Part shown: in pieces, positions 34,810-43,161 of the stretch | Numbering within the stretch: the first letter of the stretch is position 1 | How the letters are laid out: each line of letters starts with the position of its first letter | Source: Oscillospiraceae bacterium | Lineage (GTDB): Bacteria; Bacillota; Clostridia; Oscillospirales; Oscillospiraceae | NCBI GenBank assembly: GCA_902767915.1 | Contig: CACXJE010000003.1 | Location: forward strand, 1 to 51,783 | Direction of reading: 5' to 3' | DNA: 51,783 nt | Notes under the pieces: generated by a model | The model's input: the letters and a program-made list of their open reading frames with translations, nothing else | Told to the model about the DNA's origin: nothing | The model's database searches: none | Program-made: the position numbers and the translations under genes

Positions 34810-36183
34810 ATGGCTTTTGAAGGCTTAACATCGAAACTATCCTCGGCCTTTCAGCGGCTGCGCAGCAAGGGCCGTCTGACGGAAGCAGATGTCAAGGAAG
34901 CCATGCGGGAGATCCGCCTGGCCCTTCTGGAAGCGGACGTCAGCTACAAGGTGGTCAAGGACTTCATCAAAACCGTCACCGAGCGGTGCGTCGGCAGCGA
35001 CGTGATGGAGGGCCTGAACCCTGCTCAGATGGTGGTCAAGATCGTCAACGAAGAGCTCACCACCCTCATGGGCAGCGAAAACCAAAAGATCAATATGGCC
35101 TCCAACGGCCCCACCATCGTGATGCTGGTGGGCCTCCAGGGCGCCGGCAAAACCACCAACGGCGCCAAGCTGGCAGGCTGGTTCAAAAAGACCCAGAGCA
35201 AGCGGCCCCTGCTGGTGGCCTGCGACGTCTACCGCCCGGCAGCCATTAAGCAGCTGGAGGTTGTGGGCGGCCAGCTGGACATTCCGGTGTTCCAGATGGG
35301 CCAGGACGACCCGGTGAAAATCGCCAAGGCCGGCCTGCGCTATGCCCAGCAGCACGGCAACGACATGGTCTTCCTGGACACGGCGGGCCGTCTGCACATC
35401 GACGAAACCCTGATGGAGGAGCTCCAGGCCATCAAGGCCGAGGTTCAGCCCAGTGAGATCCTGCTGGTGGTGGACGCCATGACCGGCCAGGACGCGGTGA
35501 ATGCCGCCCAGAGCTTCAACGAGTGGCTGGACATCGACGGCGTGATGCTCTCCAAGCTGGACGGCGACGCCAGAGGCGGCGCGGCCCTGTCCGTCAGAGC
35601 CGTCACCGGCAAGCCCATCAAGTTCATCGGCGTGGGCGAAAAGCTGGACCAGATCGAGCCCTTCCATCCCAGCCGTATGGCAAGCCGGATCCTGGATATG
35701 GGCGACGTGCTCAGCCTCATCGAGAAGGCTGAGCAGGCCATCGACAAGAAGAAGGCTGAGGAGCTGGAGGCCCGCCTGCGGCAGAACAAGTTCACCCTGA
35801 CCGACTTCTATGATCAGCTGAATCAGCTCCGGAGCATGGGCAGCATTCAGGACCTGCTGGCCATGATGCCCGGCATGGGCTCCATGAAGGACATCCCGGT
35901 GGACGAAAAAGCCCTGACCCGGGTATCCGCCATCATCCAGTCCATGACCCCCTACGAACGGGAGAACCCCAACGTCCTGGGCTCCAGCCGGAAGAAGCGC
36001 ATTGCCGCCGGCAGCGGCACCCGGGTGGAGGACGTGAACAATCTGCTCCGCCAGTTCGAGAACATGCGGAAGATGATCCGCCAGTTCACCGGCCCCGGCG
36101 CCTCCAAGAAGATGAAGAAGCTGGCCAAGCGCGGCGGCTTCCCCATGGGCGGCATGGGCGGCGGATTCCCGGGACTTGGATGA
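34810..36183 (+). CDS. ffh: Signal recognition particle GTPase Ffh
   Basis: This 457-residue protein has the N domain (about 1-85) and the G domain with VGLQGAGKTTNGAKLA (G1), DTAGRLHIDETLM (G3) and SKLDGDARGGAALS (G4/5). The Met-rich M domain (about 295-457) ends with GGMGGGFPGLG. Ffh binds signal sequences and the SRP RNA and delivers ribosomes to FtsY. Start ATG after AAGGAGTAAACA. Followed by an intergenic inverted-repeat element and rpsP. Confidence 0.98.
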   Translation: MAFEGLTSKLSSAFQRLRSKGRLTEADVKEAMREIRLALLEADVSYKVVKDFIKTVTERCVGSDVMEGLNPAQMVVKIVNEELTTLMGSENQKINMASNGPTIVMLVGLQGAGKTTNGAKLAGWFKKTQSKRPLLVACDVYRPAAIKQLEVVGGQLDIPVFQMGQDDPVKIAKAGLRYAQQHGNDMVFLDTAGRLHIDETLMEELQAIKAEVQPSEILLVVDAMTGQDAVNAAQSFNEWLDIDGVMLSKLDGDARGGAALSVRAVTGKPIKFIGVGEKLDQIEPFHPSRMASRILDMGDVLSLIEKAEQAIDKKKAEELEARLRQNKFTLTDFYDQLNQLRSMGSIQDLLAMMPGMGSMKDIPVDEKALTRVSAIIQSMTPYERENPNVLGSSRKKRIAAGSGTRVEDVNNLLRQFENMRKMIRQFTGPGASKKMKKLAKRGGFPMGGMGGGFPGLG

Positions 36184-36184
36184 G

Positions 36185-36345
36185 TTGAAAATGGAAAATT
36201 GAAAGTTTCGGTATCGTTCAAATTGCCATTTGAACGATGGAAAAGAGAAAACAGCTTTCAATCCGTTCCTATTTCCGTTTTTCAGATGGCAATCTGAAAA
36301 ACTCCTCCATTTTCAATTTTCAACTTTCAATTTTCAATTCGACCC
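36185..36345 (+). repeat. Nested inverted-repeat element between ffh and rpsP
   Basis: The left arm has TTGAAAATGGAAAATTGAAA (36184-36204) and the right arm TCCATTTTCAATTTTCAACTTTC-type sequence (36306-36340). Two internal hairpins, ATCGTTCAAAT/ATTTGAACGAT (36213-36238, loop TGCC) and GTTTTTCAGAT/ATCTGAAAAAC (36277-36302, loop GGCA), have complementary loops, so they could kiss. Confidence 0.75.
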
Positions 36346-36401
36346 GCACAGGGTTTCGATAAAACAAAAACATATTATTATCAAATTAAGGAGATATTAC
36401 C

Positions 36402-36641
36402 ATGGTTAAGATCAGACTCAGAAGAATGGGCGCCAAGAAGAACCCCTACTACCGCATTGTTGTTGCGGATTCCCGCAGCCCCCGCGACGGCCGCTGCATC
36501 GAAGAGATCGGCACCTACGATCCCGTTGCCAATCCCGCTGTCATCAATGTGGACGCCGAGAAGGCCCAGAACTGGATCAAGAACGGCGCTCAGCCCACCG
36601 ATACTGTCAGAGGACTGCTGAAGAAGGCCGGCGTGCTGTAA
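36402..36641 (+). CDS. rpsP: 30S ribosomal protein S16
   Basis: This 79-residue protein begins [31 protein letters not shown], the S16 signature, and ends [10 protein letters not shown]. The ATG follows TTAAGGAGATATTACC. It starts the usual rpsP-khpA-rimM-trmD group and is 19 bases from khpA. Confidence 0.97.
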   Translation: MVKIRLRRMGAKKNPYYRIVVADSRSPRDGRCIEEIGTYDPVANPAVINVDAEKAQNWIKNGAQPTDTVRGLLKKAGVL

Positions 36642-36660
36642 GCCACAGGGAGCAGCCGCT

Positions 36661-36888
36661 ATGAAAGAACTTTTGCTCTACATGGCGCAGAATCTCGTGG
36701 AACATCCCGACCGGGTGACCGTAGAAGAGTTTGAAGGAGATCCCACGGTGTTGGAGCTGCGGGTGGATCCGGAGGACATGGGAAAGGTCATCGGCAGGGG
36801 CGGAAGGATCGCCAAGGAGATCCGCGCCATCATGAAGTCCGTGGCCCAGCGCAAGGGCGTTCGCGTCAGCGTGGAGATTGTGGACTAA
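36661..36888 (+). CDS. khpA: KH-domain RNA-binding protein KhpA
   Basis: This 75-residue protein is a single KH domain with the GxxG loop in DMGKVIGRGGRIAKEIRAIMKSV. KhpA (YlqC) partners KhpB and affects cell-wall synthesis and small RNA function in Firmicutes. Between rpsP and rimM as in many clostridia, but here it ends at a terminator, so rimM is probably transcribed separately or by read-through. Confidence 0.92.
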   Translation: MKELLLYMAQNLVEHPDRVTVEEFEGDPTVLELRVDPEDMGKVIGRGGRIAKEIRAIMKSVAQRKGVRVSVEIVD

Positions 36889-36892
36889 GCCG

Positions 36893-36927
36893 AAAAGGGC
36901 TGCTGCTTCAGGGCAGCGGCCCTTTTT
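36893..36927 (+). terminator. Terminator after khpA
   Basis: AAAAGGGCTGCTGC pairs with GGCAGCGGCCCTTTTT around TTCAG (with a small bulge); T-run at the right end. Confidence 0.8.
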
Positions 36928-36999
36928 GCAATTGAGAATTGAGAGTTGAAAATTGAGAATTGCGGTGTTTTCATATTGACATTTGAAAACATTACCCAC

Positions 37000-37260
37000 C
37001 CGTAGGGGGCGGCGTCCCCGACGCCCCGCATGTTGTTTGCGGCATCACCCGTAGCGGCGGCCATTGGCCGCCACCGTGCCCCGCACCCCCGCCGTAGGGG
37101 GCGGCGTCCCCGACGCCCCGCGCGTAATTTATGGCACCGCCCGTAGCGGCGGCCACTGGCCGCCACCGTCCCCCGCACCCCCGCCGTAGGGGGCGGCGTC
37201 CCCGACGCCCCGCGCGTTGCTTGCGGCATCACCCGTAGCGGCGGCCATTGGCCGCCACCG
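37000..37260 (+). repeat. Tandem 92-base palindromic repeat, nearly three copies
   Basis: Each unit starts CCGTAGGGGGCGGCGTCCCC (37000, 37092, 37184; period 92). It contains GGGGCGGCGTCCCCGACGCCCC and GCGGCGGCCA(T/C)TGGCCGCCACC hairpins; the third copy is partial. No reading frame is conserved through it. It lies in the 483-base gap between khpA and rimM, where I see no other gene. Confidence 0.85.
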
Positions 37261-37371
37261 CCCTCGGCGATGGGATCGTTTTCGCCTGCGGACTTGCGGT
37301 GTTCGCGCTGACGGACCGGCGCTGCGCTGCTGTCCGAAGCCCAGAAGCTGCTCCGAAATGGAGGAAGAAAA

Positions 37372-37962
37372 ATGAACGAAAAATACTTGGAAACCGGAAA
37401 AATCGTCTCTGTCCACGGGATCAAGGGCGAGGTGAAGGTCCTGCCCTGGGCGGATTCCCCGGAATTTCTGACCCGGTTTAAGACCTTTTACCTGGCTGTG
37501 GGGGGAACGGATTGCCACGACCAGTCTGCGGACTGGTCTCGCAATGACAAGACTGGGGCTTCCACCTCGGGCGGGCGGCCAATGGCCGCCCCTACGGCCC
37601 TGGCCGTGGAGGCTTCCCGCGTCCAGAAGACCTGCGTGCTGGTGAAATTCCGCGGCGTCGACACCGTGGAGCAGGCGCAGACCCTCCGGGAGAAGGTGCT
37701 CTCCATCGCCCGGGACGATCCCCACATCCCCGCCGGGACCGTGTTCCAGGCGGACCTGATCGGCCTGCCCGTCCGGGCCAACGGCCTGGAGATCGGCAAG
37801 ATCCGGGAGATCCTGGATATGCCCTCCTCTGAGGTTTGGGTGGTAAAAGGGGAGAAGACCTACATGATCCCCAACGTGAAGGCCTTCGTGCCTGCCGTTG
37901 ACCTGTCCCTCGGCTATGTGGAAGTTAACCTGATCGAAGGAATGGAAGCCGATGAGAATTGA
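37372..37962 (+). CDS. rimM: 16S rRNA processing protein RimM with in-frame repeat insertion
   Basis: This 196-residue protein has an N-terminal domain YLETGKIVSVHGIKGEVKVLPWAD and the C-terminal PRC-barrel GTVFQADLIGLPVRAN...SSEVWVVKGEKTYMIPNVKAFVP. Between TFYLAVG and LAVEASRVQKTCVLVKF about 33 residues (GTDCHDQSADWSRNDKTG, then ASTSGGRPMAAPT) are inserted compared with what the family needs there. They are encoded by two genomic palindromic repeats (37511-37545 and 37573-37595). RimM binds S19 and helps 30S maturation. The insertion falls in a surface loop between strands and is in frame, so the protein may still work. The gene overlaps trmD by 11 bases. Confidence 0.93.
   Translation: MNEKYLETGKIVSVHGIKGEVKVLPWADSPEFLTRFKTFYLAVGGTDCHDQSADWSRNDKTGASTSGGRPMAAPTALAVEASRVQKTCVLVKFRGVDTVEQAQTLREKVLSIARDDPHIPAGTVFQADLIGLPVRANGLEIGKIREILDMPSSEVWVVKGEKTYMIPNVKAFVPAVDLSLGYVEVNLIEGMEADEN
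37501..37603 (+). repeat. Repeat-derived insertion inside rimM
   Basis: The first palindrome has ATTGC (37511) and GCAAT (37541) flanking ACCAGTC-TGCG-GACTGGT (37520-37537). The second has GGGCGGCC-AAT-GGCCGCCC (37573-37591) followed by CTACGG, the reverse of the GCGGCGGCCATTGGCCGC / CCGTAG unit at 37000-37260. Length is a multiple of three. Confidence 0.85.
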
Positions 37963-38737
37963 CATTCTGACCCTCTTTCCCGAAACGGTGGGGGACGTGC
38001 TCTCCGAGTCCATCCTGGGCAGGGCCCAGGAGCGGGGCTTCCTGACGATCCGCACCCACCAGATCCGGGACTACACCACCAACAAGCAGAACCAGGTGGA
38101 CGACTATCCCTACGGCGGCGGCCGGGGGGCCGTGATGCAGGCGGATCCTTTGTATCGCTGCTGGGCCCACGTCTGTGAAGAGACAGGCTGTCGCCCGCAT
38201 ACAATTTATATGTCCCCCTGCGGGGCGGTGTTCAACCAGGACCACGCCAGAAGACTGGCGGCGGATTACGAGAATCTGATCCTGGTCTGCGGCCACTATG
38301 AGGGGATCGACCAGCGGTTCATCGACGAGTGCGTGGACGAGGAGCTGTCCATCGGGGACTATGTGCTCACCGGCGGCGAGATTGCGGCCATGGCCATCAC
38401 CGACGCGGTGAGCCGGCTGCTGCCCGGGGTCCTGTCGGATCCGGAATGCTTCCAGGAGGAAAGCCATTGGAACGGCCTGCTGGAATACCCTCAGTACAGC
38501 CGCCCGGCGGTCTGGCATGACCGGGCCGTGCCAGAGATCCTGACCTCCGGCGACCACGCCAAGGTGGCCCGCTGGCGCCGGAAGCAGTCGATCCTGCGGA
38601 CCATGCGGCGGCGTCCGGATCTGTTCGCCCGGCTCCGCCTGCCGGACAAAACCAAGGCGGAAAAGAAATTTATCAAGGAACTGGAGGAGGAAGACGATGA
38701 ATTCAAAGTTAGATACGCTGAAAACCTGGGTCGATGA
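37952..38737 (+). CDS. trmD: tRNA (guanine-37-N1) methyltransferase
   Basis: This 261-residue protein is of SPOUT class: MRIDILTLFPETVGDVLSESIL, DYPYGGGRGAVMQADPL, YMSPCGAVFNQDHARRLA, LVCGHYEGIDQRFIDE and IGDYVLTGGEIAAMAITDAVSRL (trefoil-knot SAM site). It methylates G37 to prevent frameshifting. The C-terminus is about 15 residues longer than usual because the frame runs into the sirtuin gene (41-base overlap). Confidence 0.97.
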   Translation: MRIDILTLFPETVGDVLSESILGRAQERGFLTIRTHQIRDYTTNKQNQVDDYPYGGGRGAVMQADPLYRCWAHVCEETGCRPHTIYMSPCGAVFNQDHARRLAADYENLILVCGHYEGIDQRFIDECVDEELSIGDYVLTGGEIAAMAITDAVSRLLPGVLSDPECFQEESHWNGLLEYPQYSRPAVWHDRAVPEILTSGDHAKVARWRRKQSILRTMRRRPDLFARLRLPDKTKAEKKFIKELEEEDDEFKVRYAENLGR

Positions 38738-39413
38738 GGCCGAGCATATCGTTTTCTTTGGCGGCGCCGGCGTCTCCACGGAGAGCGGGATCCCGGATTT
38801 CCGCAGCGTGGACGGCCTGTACAACCAAAAGTACAAATATCCTCCCGAAACCATCATCTCCGCAACCTTTTTCCACAAGCGGCCCGAGGAGTTCTTTGAA
38901 TTCTATAAGGAAAAGATGCTGCCCCTGGGCTTTGAGCCAAACGTGACCCACAAGGTTCTGGCCCGCTGGGAAAAAGAGGGGAGACTGGACGCGGTGGTCA
39001 CCCAGAATATCGACGGCCTCCACCAGAAGGCCGGCAGCAAAAACGTGCTGGAGCTCCACGGCTCCGTGCTGCGGAACTACTGCACCCGCTGCCACCGGTC
39101 CTATTCCGCGGAGTTCGTCAAGCATTCCGCCGGCGTCCCGCTCTGCGACTGCGGCGGCATTGTCAAGCCCGACGTGGTGCTCTATGAGGAGAGCCTGGAC
39201 CAGGACGTGATGTACCGGGCGGCCCAGGCCATCCACGACGCGGACCTGCTGATCGTGGCGGGCACCTCTCTGACGGTTTATCCTGCTGCGGGCATGATCC
39301 ACTACTATCGCGGGCGCAGGCTGGTGCTCATCAACCGGGACGCCACGCCCTATGACAACCAGGCGGATCTGGTGATCCACGACAGCCTGGGCAAGGTGTT
39401 TTCTCAGCTGTAA
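38697..39413 (+). CDS. Sirtuin (NAD-dependent protein deacylase)
   Basis: This 238-residue protein has a Sir2 Rossmann domain with VFFGGAGVSTESGIPDFRS, TQNIDGLHQKAG (catalytic His in LELHGSV) and GTSLTVYPAAGM. A zinc module has CTRC and CDCGG, four Cys as usual. It removes acyl groups from lysines using NAD. The ATG at 38697 follows GGAGGAGGAAGACG, inside trmD, so translation is coupled to trmD. This is an unusual partner, since rplS commonly follows trmD. Confidence 0.93.
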   Translation: MNSKLDTLKTWVDEAEHIVFFGGAGVSTESGIPDFRSVDGLYNQKYKYPPETIISATFFHKRPEEFFEFYKEKMLPLGFEPNVTHKVLARWEKEGRLDAVVTQNIDGLHQKAGSKNVLELHGSVLRNYCTRCHRSYSAEFVKHSAGVPLCDCGGIVKPDVVLYEESLDQDVMYRAAQAIHDADLLIVAGTSLTVYPAAGMIHYYRGRRLVLINRDATPYDNQADLVIHDSLGKVFSQL

Positions 39414-39820
39414 AAACATCCGCTTTCACCTGAAAGCGGGAAATCCGACCCCAAAATGACACAGAGGAGACAGCGCCGCGGAAGGGTCAAATCTATCGTC
39501 GTTTTGACGGACAGAATGGGACAAATAATGAAACATATATCAGAATATACACATAAAACAATAAAAACGTGAATATTTGATGAATGTATGCATATTCAGA
39601 ATACTCTGTATAAGCCATGAGAAATCAGAGAAAAAGCCGTTTTTTCCGGGAGAAATCCCGGGAAATGCCTGTTCTCGTCCTTCTGCCCCCGGGAAAAACG
39701 AACATTTTTCATCTTTATATTAAAAAAGTATGAATTTCCAATTGAAAAACGAAAAAATATATGGTATGATATGTGCTGTGAAAGGATGATTGGCGGTCTG
39801 TCAATCAGCGGAAATGCCTG
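39414..39820 (+). other. AT-rich intergenic region with promoter, no gene seen
   Basis: This is a 407-base gap after the sirtuin. CCGCTTTCACCTGAAAGCGG (39419-39438) is a hairpin likely to end the trmD operon (T-run is poor). The remainder is AT-rich with no conserved frame up to the promoter at 39742. Confidence 0.5.
39742..39770 (+). promoter_or_regulatory. Promoter upstream of the small membrane protein
   Basis: TTGAAA (39742-39747), 17-base spacer, TATGAT (39765-39770). Confidence 0.65.
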
Positions 39821-40429
39821 ATGATCTCTACAAAGTACACCAAAGACTATTCCGTGAGCTATGAGCTCTCCGCCCGCGGACGCCTGGTTCCGACCGCTGT
39901 CTATTCCGGCAGCTATTACCGGTTTGCGTTGGATCCCGAGGGCGTGGCCGCCGCAAAGAAGCGGCTGCTGATGATTTTGATTCCCACGCTGGCCCTGCTG
40001 ATCGCCCTGCTGAGCGTCAACCGGGTCTTTCCCCAAAGCGTTCAGATCTGGCTGCTGCCGGTGTTTTTCTCCGTGATCCCGCTGGCGTTTGTCATCCTGG
40101 GGGTCTGGCGGGTCTTCACCGTGAAGGAAACCTTCATTCACAAGCGCCGCGACCAGATTGAAAATCGCTTTCCGCCCGCCATGCTGTTTTACATGGTATT
40201 CTGCGCGGCGGGGTTCGGCACCTCGATCGCCGCTGCTGTGATCAGCGGCGTCACGGTCTGGAAGCTGCTTTACGTCCTCGGTGTTTTGGCGCTGACGGTT
40301 CTGGCGGCTCTGCTGTTCCGGCAGCGGGTTTATTGGAAGACCCTGGAGCTGCCGAAGGAGGAGCCGGAGGAAGCGGAAGAGGAACCCGGGGATCCCGCCC
40401 TTCCCGCGTCGGAGGACGCATCCGATTGA
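39821..40429 (+). CDS. Membrane protein of unknown function, four helices
   Basis: This 202-residue protein has a polar N-terminus with SVSYELSARGRLVPTAVYSGSYYRF, helices at about 48-66, 72-95, 120-142 and 148-166, and a Glu/Pro-rich acidic tail (EEPEEAEEEPGDP). No family recognised. The ATG at 39821 lacks a strong ribosome binding site. It ends at a hairpin just before oppA, so it may share a transcript with the transporter, but a functional link is not shown. Confidence 0.7.
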   Translation: MISTKYTKDYSVSYELSARGRLVPTAVYSGSYYRFALDPEGVAAAKKRLLMILIPTLALLIALLSVNRVFPQSVQIWLLPVFFSVIPLAFVILGVWRVFTVKETFIHKRRDQIENRFPPAMLFYMVFCAAGFGTSIAAAVISGVTVWKLLYVLGVLALTVLAALLFRQRVYWKTLELPKEEPEEAEEEPGDPALPASEDASD

Positions 40430-40462
40430 TATTCTCGGCGAAAGCCGAAAATATAAAAAAAT
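40429..40462 (+). terminator. Hairpin between membrane protein gene and oppA
   Basis: ATATTCTCGGC and GCCGAAAATAT pair around GAAA (40429-40454), followed by an A-rich run and CTTTT. No separate oppA promoter is visible between this hairpin and the oppA start, so it may be partial or serve as a 5' stabiliser. Confidence 0.55.
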
Positions 40463-40481
40463 CTTTTAGGAGGAACGCATA

Positions 40482-42896
40482 ATGAAGCATCTCAAGAAGC
40501 TGCTCGCTCTCATGCTTGTTCTGGCCATGGTAGCCACCCTGTTCGTTGGCTGCAAGAAGACCAAAGAAGCTGAGTCCACTGCATCTGAGAACCCCGCAAC
40601 CGAAGCCCCCAAGACCGAAGAGCCCGGCACTGAGCCCGCTACCGAAGAGCCCGGCACTGAGCCCGCTACCGAAGAGCCCGGCACCGAAGAGCCCGGCACT
40701 GAGCCCGCTACCGAAGAGCCCGGCAAAGAAAGAGCTAACACTCTGGTTGTCGCTACCGCCGACTTCTCCCAGAAGTTCAGCCCGTTCTTCTACACCACTG
40801 TGTACGACGGCTACATCGGCTCCGCTCTGACCCAGGTTGGCCTGCTCGGCACCGACCGTGAAGGCAACCCCGTTCTGAACGGCATCGAAGGTGAAGTTCG
40901 CCCCTACAACGGCACCGACTACACCTACAAGGGAATCGCCAACTGCGAGATCATTGAGAACGACGACGGCACTGTTGATTACAAGATCACCATCCGTGAC
41001 GACATCAAGTTCTCCGACGGCGAGCCCCTGACCATGGACGACGTTCTGTTCTCCATCTACCTGATCTCCGACCCCACCTATGACGGAAGCTCCACCTTCT
41101 ACGCTCTGCCCATCGAAGGCATGAAGGAATACCGCTCCGGCATGGACGCCCGCGGCAATGTTATCTTTGCTGCCGGCCCCGACGGCTACGAAGCCAACGA
41201 CCTCTACACTGAGGAGCAGTACAACACCTTCTGGGACTACTACAACAACCAGGCCGGTGTGGACTTCGCCCAGGACATCGTTGACTACTGCCTGTCCAAG
41301 TACGCCTCCTACGGCGCTGTCGACGTCACTACTTCCGCTGCCCTGTGGGGCTATGAACTGGAAGAGGGCGCCACTGCCGAGGACTTCTGGAAGGCTATTC
41401 TTGAAAAGTACGACGGCGATGTTGACGCTGCGGTTGAAGCTGAGCAGGCCAACTATAGCAGTCTGGTTCCCCTGACCCTGAACGGTCTGGGCGCTGACTA
41501 CCAGGCCGGTGTTGAGACCGGTGAGTCCGCTCCCAACATCTCCGGTATCACCAAGATCAGCGACACTGAGCTGAACATCCACATGACCGAAGTCGACGCC
41601 ACTGCCATCTATCACATTGGCCTGACTGTTGCTCCTCTGCACTACTACGGCGATCCCGCTCAGTTCAACGGCGAGGACAACTTCGGCTTCCCCAAGGGCG
41701 ATCTGAGCATGGCTAAGACCGCTGAGAAGTTCACCCAGCCTCTGGGCGCTGGCCCCTACACCTTCGTTGACTACTCCAACGGCAAGGTTACCATGAAGGC
41801 CAACCCCAACTACTGGAAGGGCGAGCCCAAGACCGAGTACATCGTCTTCCAGGAAACCTCTTCCGCCGATATGCTGACCGGTATCTCCACCGGCGACTTC
41901 GACCTGACCGCTGACTCCACCTACAACACCACCAACGCCGACATCATCAAGGGCTACAACTCCAACGGCGAAGTCACTGGCGATGTCTACACCACCATCT
42001 CCATCGACAACCTCGGCTACGGCTACATCGGCATCAACGCTGACCTGGTCAATGTTGACGGCGACCGCGGCTCCGAGGCCTCCAAGAACCTGCGTAAGGC
42101 TTATGCCACCGTTCTGGCTGTCTACCGTGACACCGTGATCGGCTCCTACTACGGCGAGCTGGCTCAGGTTATCAACTACCCCATCTCCAACACCTCTTGG
42201 GCTGCTCCCAAGCCTGCTGACGCCGGCTACGAAGTTGCCTTCTCCAAGGACGTCAACGGCAACCCCATCTACACCGCCGAGATGACCGAGGAAGAGAAGT
42301 ACGACGCCGCTCTGAACGCTGCCCTGGGTTACTTCGAAGCTGCTGGCTTCGAGGTCGCTGACGGCAAGGTCTCCGGCGTTAAGCCCATCACCGTTGTTGT
42401 CCCCGCTGACGGCACCGGCGATCACCCCGCTTACAAGATCCTGACCAACGCCTCCGAGGCTCTGGCCAAGATCGGCGTTGAGCTGGAAGTCTACGACGTT
42501 GCCGACGGCAACATCCTGTGGGACGGCCTGGACGCCAACACCATTGAAATGTGGGCTGCCGCTTGGGGCGCCGCTGTGGATCCCGATATGTATCAGGTTT
42601 ACCACTCCGACAACGTCACCGGCTCCGGCACCGGCTCCAACCACTACTACATCACTTCTGATAAGCTGGACCAGCTGATCATGGACGCCCGCGCTTCCGT
42701 TGACCAGTCCTACCGTAAGGCTGCTTACAAGGACTGCCTGAACGAGATCCTTGACTGGGCCGTTGAGATCCCCACCTATCAGAGACAGAATGCTACCCTG
42801 GTCTCCACTCAGCGTGTTGACCTGAGCACCATGACTCCCGATATCACCACCTTCTGGGATTGGATGAACGATATCGAGAACCTGCAGATGAACTAA
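40482..42896 (+). CDS. oppA: Oligopeptide ABC transporter substrate-binding lipoprotein
   Basis: This 804-residue protein has the signal LALMLVLAMVATLFVGC (Cys at about residue 24). It is followed by a linker of TEEPGTEPA repeats (about 36-82) and then an SBP family 5 (OppA/DppA) fold: SPFFYTTVYDGYIGSALTQVGL, IRDDIKFSDGEPLTMDDVLFSI and WAAAWGAAVDPDMYQVY. It captures peptides for import through OppBCDF. It is about 200 residues longer than a standard OppA, mainly the linker and an extra region at 230-330. RBS TTAGGAGGAACGCATA. Codons are strongly biased, suggesting high expression. Confidence 0.93.
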   Translation: MKHLKKLLALMLVLAMVATLFVGCKKTKEAESTASENPATEAPKTEEPGTEPATEEPGTEPATEEPGTEEPGTEPATEEPGKERANTLVVATADFSQKFSPFFYTTVYDGYIGSALTQVGLLGTDREGNPVLNGIEGEVRPYNGTDYTYKGIANCEIIENDDGTVDYKITIRDDIKFSDGEPLTMDDVLFSIYLISDPTYDGSSTFYALPIEGMKEYRSGMDARGNVIFAAGPDGYEANDLYTEEQYNTFWDYYNNQAGVDFAQDIVDYCLSKYASYGAVDVTTSAALWGYELEEGATAEDFWKAILEKYDGDVDAAVEAEQANYSSLVPLTLNGLGADYQAGVETGESAPNISGITKISDTELNIHMTEVDATAIYHIGLTVAPLHYYGDPAQFNGEDNFGFPKGDLSMAKTAEKFTQPLGAGPYTFVDYSNGKVTMKANPNYWKGEPKTEYIVFQETSSADMLTGISTGDFDLTADSTYNTTNADIIKGYNSNGEVTGDVYTTISIDNLGYGYIGINADLVNVDGDRGSEASKNLRKAYATVLAVYRDTVIGSYYGELAQVINYPISNTSWAAPKPADAGYEVAFSKDVNGNPIYTAEMTEEEKYDAALNAALGYFEAAGFEVADGKVSGVKPITVVVPADGTGDHPAYKILTNASEALAKIGVELEVYDVADGNILWDGLDANTIEMWAAAWGAAVDPDMYQVYHSDNVTGSGTGSNHYYITSDKLDQLIMDARASVDQSYRKAAYKDCLNEILDWAVEIPTYQRQNATLVSTQRVDLSTMTPDITTFWDWMNDIENLQMN

Positions 42897-42949
42897 GATT
42901 CCGGTTTTCCCCAGAATTAGAAGTAACATCTAAAATCTAAACTCTCATG

Positions 42950-42993
42950 CCAGCAGGGGGGCAACCCCCTGCTGGTATTGGGGTTGTTTTACT
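42950..42993 (+). terminator. Hairpin between oppA and oppB
   Basis: CCAGCAGGGGG (42950-42960) pairs with CCCCCTGCTGG (42965-42975) around GCAA, with a T-rich run later (GGTTGTTTT). It probably ends or protects most oppA transcripts, leaving less for oppBCDF. Downstream (43044-43145) I see no gene. Confidence 0.65.
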
Positions 42994-43161
42994 TGCGTGG
43001 AACAACCCGCATGGAAGTTGGAGGCTCCGCCCTTGGGCTGAGATTCTCCTGTTCGGCCACAAACTGAAGTGTTTTAGGGAAACGCAGCGAATCCGTGTTT
43101 GCCGTTTTATGCACTTCGGGACTGTGTTTCCTTAAGTTCAGAAATAAAGGGTTGAAGCATT

